Numbered from the stretch's first letter, positions 19,041 through 27,453 are shown. The stretch: DNA of 64,000 nucleotides from Chloroflexi bacterium CSP1-4 (GCA_001443375.1 LDXM01000003.1:76931-140930); one strand, 5' to 3'. The notes: generated by a model not told the origin, from the letters alone. Numbers and translations: made by a program.

Positions 19041-19403
19041 GTCTCCTCCTCTGCTCCCGATTCCCCCAAGGTCCCCAATGGTAGGGAGGCATCGACCGCC
19101 GTCAACGGGCAAGAGCTCTACTCGCGATCGGTGGCGTCCTCGTCATCGGATGCGATGAACGGCGTGCTTCGCGGTCTCCTCTTGTCGAGCGACACGGCGA
19201 CCTTCGAGGCGCTGGCGAACCGCTCCGCGATGACTGATGTCAATCTCGGCCCGTGGCGGCGAGTAGGTCCGCGCTACGCTACCACCACGGACGCGCCGGC
19301 CCACACCGGTGCACATCCGGCTCACCCGACCCGCCTCACCTCTGGTGACGGCCCAGCTTTCGTGCAGCCCACGCCGGAGATCGCGTCGGTCATACGCCGG
19401 CCG
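19041..19403. other. Intergenic stretch, nothing recognised
   Basis: This 363 bp lies between the VWA gene and the MerR gene. Open frames here have shadow-like composition. I find no tRNA-derived fragment, promoter-like pair or strong hairpin. Confidence 0.4.
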
Positions 19404-19871
19404 TCAGTTCCCGGCCGGCGCGCAGCAGGTGCAGGCGCCCTCCGCGCTGCCGACGACCGCCGCCGCAGCGTCGCAACAGGGCGTTGCATCGAGGACGGCG
19501 AGGATCGGCCGCGAGGGTCGGGTCAGGGCGAGGTGTCGCTCGAGCTCGGCGAGGCGCGCATCGAGCTCCTGGAGCCGGCCGATCCGCTCGGCGACATCGG
19601 CGCGCCGCAGCGCGATCAGGGACGGCAGCGCCGTGCGACTATCCGCGCAGTGGCCGGAGTGGCACCACGAGGCGATCTTGGCGGCATCCTCGAGCGGGAT
19701 GTCGAGCCGGCGGAGGTCGATGAGGAGGCGCAGGTGCTCGGCGTCCGACTCGCGATAGTCGCGGTACGCGTTTGCCCGTCGCGACGCCCGCGGGAGCCAG
19801 CCCGAGCGTTCGTAGAACCGGACCGTGTCCGTCGAGACGCCGACTCGTCGGGCCAGCTCGCCGATCTGCAC
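19404..19871 (-). CDS. MerR-family regulator, probably metal-responsive
   Basis: 155 residues from a GTG start. The N-terminal DNA-binding domain is typical: MQIGELARRVGVSTDTVRFY then ERSGWLPRASR. A long dimerisation helix follows (residues ~75-115). Cysteines occur as WCHSGHC after the DNA-binding domain, as TPCCDA near residue 132 and as CTCC at the end, a metal-binding pattern close to that of CadR/PbrR/ZntR-type sensors. No metal exporter or chaperone is encoded next to it. It lies 31 bp after an SRPBCC gene on the same strand, so it could be the last gene of that unit or have its own promoter. Confidence 0.8.
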   Translation of the reverse strand: MQIGELARRVGVSTDTVRFYERSGWLPRASRRANAYRDYRESDAEHLRLLIDLRRLDIPLEDAAKIASWCHSGHCADSRTALPSLIALRRADVAERIGRLQELDARLAELERHLALTRPSRPILAVLDATPCCDAAAAVVGSAEGACTCCAPAGN

Positions 19872-19875
19872 CGGC

Positions 19876-19906
19876 GCAGCAAACCTTGGCGCGGTTCGAA
19901 TGTCAA
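19876..19906 (-). promoter_or_regulatory. Candidate MerR autoregulated promoter
   Basis: On the minus strand TTGACA (19906-19901) overlaps the stop codon of the SRPBCC gene and is followed by an AACC-N7-GGTT dyad. Such a dyad inside the spacer is typical of MerR promoters. The -10 is poor (TGCTGC at a 19-nt spacing). Confidence 0.3.
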
Positions 19907-20376
19907 GCGGTGCCTCGACCCCCGGTCGGCATGGTCGCGGCGGCAGGGCCGCCCTCGAGCAGCGCCTTCAGGCGCTGCGCCTCCCGAGCCTCGCCGCCCC
20001 GGACCTCGGCGGCGGCGAGCGGCTCGAGCAGCCGCCGCCAGCCGCGGAGCTGCACTTCGCCGGCATAGGTCATCCGCGTCCCGGTCCCAGTGGGCTCCAG
20101 CGTCGCGAACGATGTCCACTCGACGCCCGGATGGCTGATCCGGATGACGAGCCGGCGGTCGGCTTCCAGCTCCGTCAGCTCGAAGTCCAGCATCCCCTTG
20201 ATCGGTCCCTTGGCGAGCCGGAACTGACCGCGGGTTCCCACGCTCGGCTGGCCTGCGGTGTCGAATCGCATGTCGACCATGTCGGTCCACTGCCCATAGC
20301 GCGCCGGATCCAGGAGCGCCTCGAAGACCTCGTGCGGCGGTCGTTCGATCGTCACCTCGGACGAGTACCGGATCAT
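19903..20376 (-). CDS. SRPBCC (polyketide cyclase/START-like) protein
   Basis: 157 residues with the SRPBCC opening VTIERPPHEVFEALLDPARY and the later strands FELTELEADRRLVIRI and TRMTYAGEVQLRGWRRLLEP. It is a hydrophobic-cavity fold protein; ligand unknown. Its ATG overlaps the stop codon of the DUF2652 gene by 4 nt, so the two are translationally coupled, and the partner itself ends in a second SRPBCC domain. The final ~20 residues (GGRGTA region) are low complexity. Confidence 0.8.
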   Translation of the reverse strand: MIRYSSEVTIERPPHEVFEALLDPARYGQWTDMVDMRFDTAGQPSVGTRGQFRLAKGPIKGMLDFELTELEADRRLVIRISHPGVEWTSFATLEPTGTGTRMTYAGEVQLRGWRRLLEPLAAAEVRGGEAREAQRLKALLEGGPAAATMPTGGRGTA

Positions 20377-21476
20377 CTGCCCACCTCCTCGGCGACGGCC
20401 CGCATCCGCCCGGCGCCGAGCACGGCCGCCAAGCGGTCGAGGGCCGTCCGCTTCTCCCGCAAGAGCCGCCCGATCGTCGCCCTGTCGGCCGGCTGGGGAC
20501 CACCGGCCGCCCAGCGGAGTCGGACGTTCGTGCCGTCGTCGGTCTCCGCGAGGTCGTACGTGGCGTAGACCGGCCCGACGTCCGGAACGGCCAGGCGGTA
20601 GCCGACGTGGTCGTATGGCTGCCAGTCGACGATCTCTTCGAGCGTCGCGAGGCGACCCGTCACGCACTGCGCGGTCGTTCCGACGCCACGCCGGCCGTCG
20701 ACGGCGGACTCCGAGATGACGATCGGCCCCTCCCAGGTCGGCCGCAGGGCCGGTGCCGTGAGCTGGGCCCAGACCGCAGCGGGCTGCGCCCGAACCGTGA
20801 CGTCAAGCTCGAACAGCGCCTCGGTCTCGGCGATCGTGAGCCGCCGCCGCTCGGTCTCCGACTGCCAGCGCGCCTCGAGGTCCATCGTGTAGGTGACCAC
20901 CTCGCCGAGGTGCTCGATCGACTCCGAGCCGAACCGCAGGTTCGCCGCGCCTGGGTCGAGTCCGAGCTGGGCGAGCGCCTGGCCGGTGAACACGGCAAAC
21001 CCGGATGCGCGCCCGTCGTCGTCGTGGGCGGCCTGCGCGGTCACGCCTTTGAGCAGTCGATGGACGACGATGATCGCGCTGCCGGCCAACTCGTCGTGAC
21101 CGGCGATCCGGCTCCGGACGTACTGGCCGTGGTGGACGAAGAACTTCAGGTCCAGCCTCGGGGCCTGGCTGCACGCGTTGCAGTCGCACGTCGTGGCTTG
21201 CTCGATGCTCCGCAGGCGGCGTCGGAAGGCGACGTAGGACGCCTCGATCGAGTCGAGCAGGAGCGAGGCGTCCGCACGACCGTCTTCCGCGAACAGGAAC
21301 GCCGCATCGCCCTCGAACTTGGCCAGGCGGAACGGCGGTTCGAGCCGGCCGACGATCGTCTCCAGCAGGTCGCCGGCGATCGTCGGGGCATGCTCGAGCT
21401 CGCCGCGCGAGAGGTATGCGGTGTAGCCGGTCAGGTCGGCGATGAGGAGGGAGCCGCTCTCGGGTGTCGCTGCCAT
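20373..21476 (-). CDS. DUF2652 domain fused to SRPBCC domain
   Basis: 367 residues. Residues ~8-200 match DUF2652, a class III cyclase-like fold without known activity (LLIADLTGYTAYLSRGELEH, then KFEGDAAFLFAED). Residues ~215-365 form an SRPBCC domain (LFELDVTVRAQPAAVWAQLT, VGYRLAVPDVGPVYATYDL). The cluster CDCNAC at about residue 100 could bind a metal. The start at ATG 21476 is supported by a promoter with ideal spacing that would give a leaderless transcript. It is the first gene of a minus-strand unit with the SRPBCC and possibly MerR genes. Confidence 0.8.
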   Translation of the reverse strand: MAATPESGSLLIADLTGYTAYLSRGELEHAPTIAGDLLETIVGRLEPPFRLAKFEGDAAFLFAEDGRADASLLLDSIEASYVAFRRRLRSIEQATTCDCNACSQAPRLDLKFFVHHGQYVRSRIAGHDELAGSAIIVVHRLLKGVTAQAAHDDDGRASGFAVFTGQALAQLGLDPGAANLRFGSESIEHLGEVVTYTMDLEARWQSETERRRLTIAETEALFELDVTVRAQPAAVWAQLTAPALRPTWEGPIVISESAVDGRRGVGTTAQCVTGRLATLEEIVDWQPYDHVGYRLAVPDVGPVYATYDLAETDDGTNVRLRWAAGGPQPADRATIGRLLREKRTALDRLAAVLGAGRMRAVAEEVGR

Positions 21477-21485
21477 GGCCCGAAC

Positions 21486-21514
21486 GGTAGACCATGAAGT
21501 CGCTCCAATGTCAA
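21486..21514 (-). promoter_or_regulatory. Promoter of DUF2652 gene, leaderless type
   Basis: On the minus strand TTGACA (21514-21509), a 17-nt spacer, then TCTACC (21491-21486), with the ATG nine nt further. The transcript would start at or beside the start codon. It faces the FAD oxidase promoter on the plus strand. Confidence 0.5.
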
Positions 21515-21612
21515 GGGGTCCGGCTCGCTTCAAGATCGTTCCGACCTCCGACCGTCGGGCCTCGAAGGTGCCCGCCCGGCCGTCCACGCTGCCCTAGACT
21601 CTCCGGACCTCG

Positions 21613-23025
21613 ATGGCTCACACATCCGCCCCGGGCCCAGCACCGCGCCGCCGCACAGATCTCGTCGTGCCCGCGCGCCTGAGAGGTCGAGTGGTGCTTC
21701 CCGGAGACGCCTTGTATGACGCCGCGCGCCAGGTCGACAATGCCGCCATCGATCGCCGACCGGCGGCCATCATGGTGGCCCGCGACGTTGAGGACGTCCT
21801 GGCGACGCTGGCGCTGTCGCTGGCGAGTGGGAGGGCCCTGGCCGTGCGAGCCGGCGGCCACAGCACGCCCGGTCATGGGGTCGCGGAGGACGCGGTCGTG
21901 CTCGACATGTCGGGCATGCGCGGGATCGAGATCGACGCCGTGACCGGCACGGCCTGGGTCGAGGCCGGGGCGACTGCCGGAGAGGTCACCGCCGACGTGC
22001 ACCGTGCCGGCTTCGCGATCCCCTTCGGCGATTCCGGCACCGTCGGAGTCGCGGGGCTCACCCTGGGCGGTGGCATCGGTTGGCTCGTCCGTCGCCACGG
22101 CCTGACGATCGACAGCCTCCTGGCGGCGGAGGTGATCATCGCCGCCGGTGATCGACTGATCGCGAGTTCAACGGAGAACCCGGAGCTGTTCTGGGCGCTT
22201 CGCGGCGGCGGTGGCAACTTCGGCCTGGTCACCCGGTTTCGGTTCAACCTCCATCCGGTCGACACCGTCCTCGCCGGCAGGGTCCTCGTCCCAGCGACTC
22301 CGGGTGTGCTGCGCCGCCTCATCGGTGTCCTGAGCGGGGCGCCCGACGGCCTGACCGTCATCGCCGGTCTCTTTCCGGCACCGCTCATGCCGGAGATCCC
22401 CGACGCCTGGCACGGGCGACTCCTCGCCTCCTTGAGGTTCGCCCACTCGGGCCCGATCGCGGACGACCAATCGGTGCTCGACCTGCTCCGATCGATCGGC
22501 CCGTGCGTCGCGGATTCGGTGGGACGCAAGCCGTACCCGGCGCTGTTCCCGCCTCCGAGCGGCGCTCGAATGGCCTATGCGGTCCGGACCCTGTTCGTCG
22601 ACGATCTCGACGAGCGGGCGATCGAGATCGTCGAGGGCCGGATGGCTGCTCCGAGCTCGCCCGAGGCCTGGATCCAGCTGCGTGTCCTGGGCGGCGCCGC
22701 GGCGCGGGTGGCGAATGACGAGACGGCGTTCGGCCATCGAGATCGGCGGGCGACCGCAACGCTCATCGCGCCGTATGAGGATCTGACGGAGACAGCGCGC
22801 CACGAGGCCTGGACCGCCGACTTCGAGGCTGAGCTCCTCGCGGCGGGCTGTGGGTCGGGGGCCTACGTGAACTTCCTCGGCAGCGACGGCGAGGCCGCCC
22901 TCAACGCCGCCTATCCACCGGCGACCCTTGCGCGCCTCGCCGACGCGAAGCGCCGCTATGACCCGGGCAACCTCTTCCGCTCGAACCTCAACGTTCCGCC
23001 CGGTCCCGGCGGTGCATCCGGCTGA
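21613..23025 (+). CDS. FAD-linked oxidase (BBE-like, covalent flavin)
   Basis: 470 residues. The PCMH-type FAD-binding domain is at the N-terminus, with the His for 8-alpha flavinylation in AVRAGGHSTPGHG. The second attachment Cys of bicovalent BBE enzymes is absent (FGDSGTVGVAG), so a single covalent bond is expected. The C-terminal berberine-bridge-like tail YDPGNLFRSNLNVPP is present. Members oxidise sugars, alkaloids or secondary alcohols with O2. No ribosome-binding site is apparent; a TAGACT box ends 12 nt before the ATG. It is divergent from the DUF2652 unit and probably independent of it. Confidence 0.88.
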   Translation: MAHTSAPGPAPRRRTDLVVPARLRGRVVLPGDALYDAARQVDNAAIDRRPAAIMVARDVEDVLATLALSLASGRALAVRAGGHSTPGHGVAEDAVVLDMSGMRGIEIDAVTGTAWVEAGATAGEVTADVHRAGFAIPFGDSGTVGVAGLTLGGGIGWLVRRHGLTIDSLLAAEVIIAAGDRLIASSTENPELFWALRGGGGNFGLVTRFRFNLHPVDTVLAGRVLVPATPGVLRRLIGVLSGAPDGLTVIAGLFPAPLMPEIPDAWHGRLLASLRFAHSGPIADDQSVLDLLRSIGPCVADSVGRKPYPALFPPPSGARMAYAVRTLFVDDLDERAIEIVEGRMAAPSSPEAWIQLRVLGGAAARVANDETAFGHRDRRATATLIAPYEDLTETARHEAWTADFEAELLAAGCGSGAYVNFLGSDGEAALNAAYPPATLARLADAKRRYDPGNLFRSNLNVPPGPGGASG

Positions 23026-23299
23026 CCCCGCTCCTGGTGTGGTTCGCGGAACACCCGGACCGCCTCGAGGAGATGCGCGCCGACGCCATCCGGCCGCCGT
23101 AGACCCCGGAGCCTGCCCGCTCCGTCGGCCTGTTTCGAGCGTGGAGCGATCGATTTGCCAGAGCGCACGAGGATCCCGCGAAGACGGGCTCGCCGTGCGC
23201 CGCCGACAGCGGACTCGAGCCCATCGCCGACGCCAAACTGCGCGGATTCCCAGCCCCTCGCGACAGCGCCAGGCAGGGCCAGCCACGCCCAGGGAGAGT
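23026..23299. other. Gene-free stretch before attachment-site copy C
   Basis: Directly after the FAD oxidase stop, a short frame (about 23022-23105) reads LLVWFAEHPDRLEEMRADAI and ends at a stop, which looks like the tail of a lost gene. The remainder shows no recognisable coding or RNA feature. Confidence 0.35.
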
Positions 23300-23420
23300 T
23301 GGAGCGGGAGACGGGATTCGAACCCGCGACATTCTGCTTGGGAAGTCCTGACCTCGCGAGCGTTGTAGCATGAGCGTGGAAGGGCGAGCGAATCACCGGT
23401 AGTTATGGTGTCGTAACGGG
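23300..23420 (-). repeat. tRNA-Gly 3' half plus arm, attachment-site-like (copy C)
   Basis: Positions 23300-23345 are identical to the 3' half of the intact tRNA-Gly(CCC), from CCA through acceptor strand, T-arm, variable loop and 3' anticodon stem. At the anticodon loop it switches to the ~75 bp arm shared with copies B, D, E and F (tcctgacctcg to tagttatggtgtcg). No 5' half exists, so no tRNA can be made. This is the best preserved core of the array after the tRNA itself. Confidence 0.8.
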
Positions 23421-23613
23421 CCCGGGCGCGCCGGGACAGATCGGCGCGGACCGCGTCTGCGGTGATCGTGGCTGCGACCGATGGCCGACGGCTGATCCCC
23501 GGCGCGCCGACCAGGACCCTGATCCCACCGCCGGACCGGCCACGTACGGCGACTGACGCCACCTGCAGGCTCTGCCGTCGCCGGGGTCCTCGACCGCCAG
23601 GGCGTGTCAGGCC

Positions 23614-23619
23614 TAGAAT
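23614..23619 (+). promoter_or_regulatory. -10 box of the cpaF-like gene
   Basis: TAGAAT lies 43 nt upstream of the ATG at 23663; the matching -35 is weak. A GGGAGG ribosome-binding site precedes the ATG, so this gene has a normal leader, unlike many of its neighbours. Confidence 0.35.
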
Positions 23620-23662
23620 CCCGCGGTACGGACCAAAGCACGATTCCTGGGAGGCGTAGGTC

Positions 23663-25456
23663 ATGTCCCTCCTCCGGCGCTTCGAGCAGGCGCGCACGGG
23701 AATCGCCGCTCAGCACGACGGCACCGCGACGCCGGTCCTGCGTCCGAGTTCGTCCTCCACCCACATCCTGGCCCGTGAGGACCTGCTCCACGACATCCGG
23801 CTCCGCCTGCAGGGCGAGATCGGGAACGTCTCCACCTCGCTGCTCGACTCATCGGCGACCGACGTCCAGGGCACGATCGAGGGGGTCGTGGACCGGTTCC
23901 TCCGGGCGAACGACTTCGCCCTCACCGGGGCCGAACGCCAGCACCTGGTGGACGAGCTCGTAGGGGAGGTCGAGGGCCTCGGGCCACTGGAACCGCTTCT
24001 CCACGACGGCTCGATCACGGAAATCATGGTCAACGGCCCGAACCAGATCTACATCGAGCGGGGCGGGAAGCTCGAGCGCGTCCCGCAGACCTTCCTGAAC
24101 AACGAGCACGTGCTCCGGATCATCAACCGGATCGTCAGCCCGCTTGGCCGCCGGATCGACATGGCCAGCCCGCGGGTCGATGCCCGCCTGGCCGACGGTT
24201 CGCGGGTCAACGCGATCATCCCGCCCCTGTCCCTGGTCGGGCCGACGATCACCATCCGGAAGTTCTCCACCTCGCCGTACACCGTGGACGACCTCGTCCG
24301 GTTCGGGACGGCCACCTCGGAGATGTTCGAGTTCCTGCGCGCGTGCGTCGAAGCCCGCCTGAACGTCTTCGTCTCGGGCGGCACCGGCTCGGGCAAGACG
24401 ACGACCCTCAACGTGATCTCGAGGTTCATTCCCGAGGAGGAGCGGATCATCACGATCGAGGATGCCGCCGAGCTGCAGCTCAACCAAGAGCACGTCATCA
24501 CGCTCGAGGCACGGCCGCCCAACATCGAGGGCCTTGGCGAGATCACGATCCGTGAACTGCTGCGCAACGCCCTGCACATGCGCCCGGACCGGATCGTCGT
24601 CGGTGAGTGCCGCTCGGGCGAGGCCCTCGACATGATCCAGGCGATGACGATCGGTCAAGACGGGTCGATGTCCACCGGGCACGCGAACAGCCCGCCGGAC
24701 ATGCTCCGCCGTCTGGAGACGATGGTGCTCATGGCCGGCATGGACCTGCCGCTGCTCTCGATCCGGGAGCAGATCGCGTCCGCGGTCGACCTGATCGTCC
24801 ATACCGCCCGCCTCAAGGACGGCTCCCGGAAGATCGTCAGGATCACGGAAGTGTTCGGGATCGAGGACGAGAAGATCTTGACCCAGGACATCTTCGAGTT
24901 CGAGCAGACGGGCGTCCGCGATAAACGGATCGAAGGCGTCCTCAAGCCAACCGGCATCCGGCCGACCTTCATGGGCCGGTTCCCGGCGCGCGGGATCCAG
25001 CTCCCGCCGGGCGAGTTCGGGATCCCGCCCGAGGACCCCGAGAAGCCGTCCCGCCAGCCGAAGGGACGCTGGACCACGGGCGAGGCGCCGCTGGCCGACG
25101 CCTCCCGCCTGGTCGTCGGGCACGGTCGTGCGGTCAAGGCCGGAGGGATGATCTACATCACCTCGATGGGCCCGGTCGATCCCGAGACGGGGCGCGCCAT
25201 CCCGGGCGGCATCAAGGAGCACGCCCACCAGTGCCTGCGCAACCTGCAGGCGAAGCTGGAGGCGGAGGGAAGCTCGCTGGAGAAGATCGTCTGGGCGAGC
25301 TGGTCCCTGCGCGATCCGGCCGAGTTCGAGACGTTCAACGAGGAGTGGGTGCGCTGGTTCCCGGGCGACACCCCGGTCGGCCAGGGCACGCTGATGCCCT
25401 CACTCCAGCGCCGGGCCGGCTTCCGGGTCTCGATCGGGGTGATCGCCGAGGCCTAG
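23663..25456 (+). CDS. CpaF/TadA-type secretion ATPase fused to a RidA-like domain
   Basis: 597 residues in one uninterrupted frame. Residues 1-455 are a typical CpaF/TadA ATPase of type II/IV-pilus (Tad) systems: N-terminal domain, Walker A GGTGSGKTTT at 239-248, the VVGECRSGEALDM box and MSTGHANSP. Normal CpaF proteins end near LPPGEFG (residue 453). Here a 20-residue Pro/Lys linker leads to residues 475-597, which have the RidA/YjgF/UK114 fold pattern (GGMIYITSMGPVDPETG, HAHQCLRNLQAKLEAEGSSL). The Arg used by active RidA enzymes to bind substrate carboxylate is missing (PVGQGTLMP). No other Tad genes are present. It fills the interval between attachment-site copies C and D. Confidence 0.85.
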   Translation: MSLLRRFEQARTGIAAQHDGTATPVLRPSSSSTHILAREDLLHDIRLRLQGEIGNVSTSLLDSSATDVQGTIEGVVDRFLRANDFALTGAERQHLVDELVGEVEGLGPLEPLLHDGSITEIMVNGPNQIYIERGGKLERVPQTFLNNEHVLRIINRIVSPLGRRIDMASPRVDARLADGSRVNAIIPPLSLVGPTITIRKFSTSPYTVDDLVRFGTATSEMFEFLRACVEARLNVFVSGGTGSGKTTTLNVISRFIPEEERIITIEDAAELQLNQEHVITLEARPPNIEGLGEITIRELLRNALHMRPDRIVVGECRSGEALDMIQAMTIGQDGSMSTGHANSPPDMLRRLETMVLMAGMDLPLLSIREQIASAVDLIVHTARLKDGSRKIVRITEVFGIEDEKILTQDIFEFEQTGVRDKRIEGVLKPTGIRPTFMGRFPARGIQLPPGEFGIPPEDPEKPSRQPKGRWTTGEAPLADASRLVVGHGRAVKAGGMIYITSMGPVDPETGRAIPGGIKEHAHQCLRNLQAKLEAEGSSLEKIVWASWSLRDPAEFETFNEEWVRWFPGDTPVGQGTLMPSLQRRAGFRVSIGVIAEA

Positions 25457-25467
25457 CGACCGAGCAG

Positions 25468-25502
25468 CCCAGGCTCGACCGGTCGGGCGTCGGGAGCCTG
25501 GG
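25468..25502 (+). terminator. Hairpin after the CpaF-RidA gene
   Basis: cccaggctc and gagcctggg form a perfect 9-bp stem with a 17-nt loop, 12 nt after the stop codon. No T-tract follows. Confidence 0.4.
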
Positions 25503-25512
25503 GCCAAGGGAG

Positions 25513-25626
25513 TGGAGCGGGAGACGGGAAACGAACCCGCGACATTCTGCTTGGGAAGTCCCGAGCTCGCTAGCACCGTGGCGTGAGCGTGGAGGGCGAG
25601 CGTAACGGGCGTAGTTAGGGTGTCGC
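25513..25626 (-). repeat. tRNA-Gly 3' half plus arm, attachment-site-like (copy D)
   Basis: Positions 25513-25558 match the 3' half of tRNA-Gly(CCC) with only the T-loop changed (ttcga to aacga). At the anticodon loop the sequence continues into the arm (cccgagctcgc, gcgtgagcgtggag, gtagttagggtgtcg). It follows the CpaF-RidA gene and precedes the ArsR promoter. Confidence 0.78.
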
Positions 25627-25709
25627 CGCGAGCGCGGCCCGTGGCTTGGGCCGCGACCGGCCGTCCCGACTGCCGGCGGGCGGCGGATGGCGGCTCGGTG
25701 CCCGTTCGC

Positions 25710-25737
25710 TTGACAAGCCGATGGATGAGGCTATATT
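25710..25737 (+). promoter_or_regulatory. Strong sigma70-type promoter of arsR-like operon
   Basis: TTGACA (25710-25715), 16-nt spacer, TATATT (25732-25737). It is nearly consensus and the most AT-rich stretch nearby. Transcription would start near 25744, within the operator described next. Confidence 0.65.
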
Positions 25738-25738
25738 C

Positions 25739-25750
25739 AACCTAATGGTT
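25739..25750. promoter_or_regulatory. AACC-N4-GGTT dyad, probable ArsR operator
   Basis: An inverted repeat AACC-taat-GGTT lies immediately after the -10 box and over the expected transcription start, where a repressor would block initiation. Similar AACC/GGTT dyads are seen before ArsR-SRPBCC gene pairs; this is recalled rather than looked up. Confidence 0.5.
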
Positions 25751-25760
25751 ACGAAACCGG

Positions 25761-26192
25761 ATGGTGCAATACATAGCGACGATGAGTGCTTCTGCCGATC
25801 CCCTGAGTGCGACGTTCTCGGCGCTGGCTGATCCGACGCGACGGGCGATTCTGGCGCGGCTGGTGGACGGTGAGGCGCCGGTGACCGAGCTGGCGGCGCC
25901 GTTCGAGATGAGCATGCCGGCGGTATCGAAGCATCTGAAGGTGCTGGAGCGGGCGGGACTGATCGAGCGAAGCCGTCACGCGCAGTGGCGGCCGTGCCGG
26001 CTGGCGCCCGCGCCGTTGAAGGAGGTGGCGGACTGGGTGGAACGCTACCGCCAGCTCTGGGAAGAACGCCTCGATCGGCTGGACGATTACCTGAGCGAAT
26101 TGCAGCTGGGGGCGTCGACCGATCGCGGGCATGAGGATCGACTGGAAAGACGAGATGGTATCGAGGAGGCGCACGATGGCAGCAGGCGATAG
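25761..26192 (+). CDS. ArsR/SmtB-family repressor
   Basis: 143 residues from ATG 25761 (136 from ATG 25782, which fits the family start MSASADPLSATFSALADPTR better). The winged-helix motif is complete: ALADPTRRAILARLVDGEAP, then EMSMPAVSKHLKVLERAGLI. No metal-binding Cys pair is present, placing it in the metal-independent SdpR-like group that usually pairs with an AHSA1 gene. It overlaps the downstream gene by 17 nt. Autorepression through the dyad at 25739-25750 is likely; what relieves it is unknown. Confidence 0.88.
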   Translation: MVQYIATMSASADPLSATFSALADPTRRAILARLVDGEAPVTELAAPFEMSMPAVSKHLKVLERAGLIERSRHAQWRPCRLAPAPLKEVADWVERYRQLWEERLDRLDDYLSELQLGASTDRGHEDRLERRDGIEEAHDGSRR

Positions 26193-26685
26193 CACGCCGG
26201 TGGGTACGGCGGATGAGGGGGTGGTGATCGAGCGGGTGTTCGACGCTCCTCGTGAGCTGGTGTGGCGGGCATGGACGGAGCCGGAGCATTTCATGCGCTG
26301 GTACGGGCCGGCGGGGATGACGTCGCACGCTTGTGAGATCGATCTGCAGGTGGGCGGGCGCCGCTTGATCGGCATGCAGTCGCCGGACGGGCAGGAGTAC
26401 CACACGACGGGTGTGTATCGGGAGATCGTGCCGCTGGAGCGGTTCGTCGCGACGGAGTCGCCCTCGGATGCGGACGGCAATGCGGTACCGCCGTCGCAAT
26501 ACGGGATGCCCGAGGGGATGTCGATGGAGACGATCGTTACGGTGACCCTCGAGGATCTGGACGGCGGCAGGACGAAGATGACGCTGAACCAGACCGGCTT
26601 CCCGAGCGAGGACTGGGCCGCGGGTGCACGCGGCGGCTGGAACCAGGCGTTCGACAAGCTGGTCGCGGTCTTCGTGGATGCCTGA
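26176..26685 (+). CDS. AHSA1/SRPBCC-domain protein
   Basis: 169 residues; ATG 26176 has a GAGGAGG ribosome-binding site. Typical AHSA1 features are VIERVFDAPRELVWRAWTEP, FMRWYGPAGMT, and LNQTGFPSED before a final helix. These small START-like proteins are nearly always encoded with an ArsR repressor, as here, and are thought to bind hydrophobic ligands or assist folding; no biochemical role is firmly known. It is translated from the same message as the overlapping arsR gene. Confidence 0.88.
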   Translation: MAAGDSTPVGTADEGVVIERVFDAPRELVWRAWTEPEHFMRWYGPAGMTSHACEIDLQVGGRRLIGMQSPDGQEYHTTGVYREIVPLERFVATESPSDADGNAVPPSQYGMPEGMSMETIVTVTLEDLDGGRTKMTLNQTGFPSEDWAAGARGGWNQAFDKLVAVFVDA

Positions 26686-26730
26686 CGGCTCTCCGAGCCC
26701 CCTGTGTCGCCCGAAGCCGGATCGCCCGGT

Positions 26731-27453
26731 CTACTCGGAAACTGCGAACACCACGGCCTCATCCGCCGTCAGCTGACGCCCCTCGGCCCACGCGGACCTG
26801 AGGGCTCCCTCATCGAGCGCCTCGCGCAATCGGAGGATCTCGGCGTCGTACTCCTCGCGTTCGAGCGCGGTCATCGCGGCCTCGGCGACCTCGCGGAGGG
26901 CCTCGGCCGCCCCGAACAGGCGCGCCGCCCGAACGCCGTGTCCCCTGGCCACCGCCAGGAACGCGAACGACTCGAGCTGGTTGGCGACCGCCCCGCGATT
27001 CCCGCTGCGCTGCCAGCCGTGGATCGAGTGGCGATACTCGGCCGCGGCCTCGTCGATCCGGCCGTCACGCCGCAGGGCATGGCCGAGCTCGCTCTGGGCG
27101 GAGAGCTCGAAGCGATGGTCGTCCATCGCGTGGAACTGGGCCTGGGCTTCGCGGAACAATCGCTGTGCATCCACCAGCCGGCCCGCGAGGCTGGCCACGC
27201 GGCCGCGAACCTGGGCGAGATATGCGATGTCCTGTGGGTTGCCCGAACGTTGGGCCGCCTCGCTCGCCCGCTCCAGCCAGCGCTCGGCGGAGGCCGGGTC
27301 GAGTGGGGCCTCGATCATCGCCAAGGACAACTCGATGCGGCCGAGGCGGCCCCAATCCCCGAGATCGGTGACTTCGCTCTCAATCCTGTGTCGATCAACG
27401 ACGTGGATCAGATCGCGATCCGGGTCAGGCTGTCGAACGACATGCAGTACGTT
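26731..27453 (-). pseudogene. C-terminal fragment of a cyclase/LuxR-type ATPase-TPR regulator
   Basis: The frame is open for 241 codons but has a stop at 27454-27456 and no convincing start codon. The sequence is the TPR tail of the large regulators elsewhere in this window and ends with the family-typical AARLFGAAEALREVA, a helix, then LRSAWAEGRQLTADEAV. The N-terminal cyclase and ATPase domains are missing. It lies on the opposite strand to its neighbours and ends 45 bp from the AHSA1 gene, which looks like a fragment carried in by a recombination event. Confidence 0.65.

Noticed and set aside
22956-23396. Minus-strand peptides such as GLPKQNVAGSNPVSRS
   Set aside because: They are translations of the tRNA-Gly 3' half. 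Such peptides recur in databases only because tRNA sequence is conserved.
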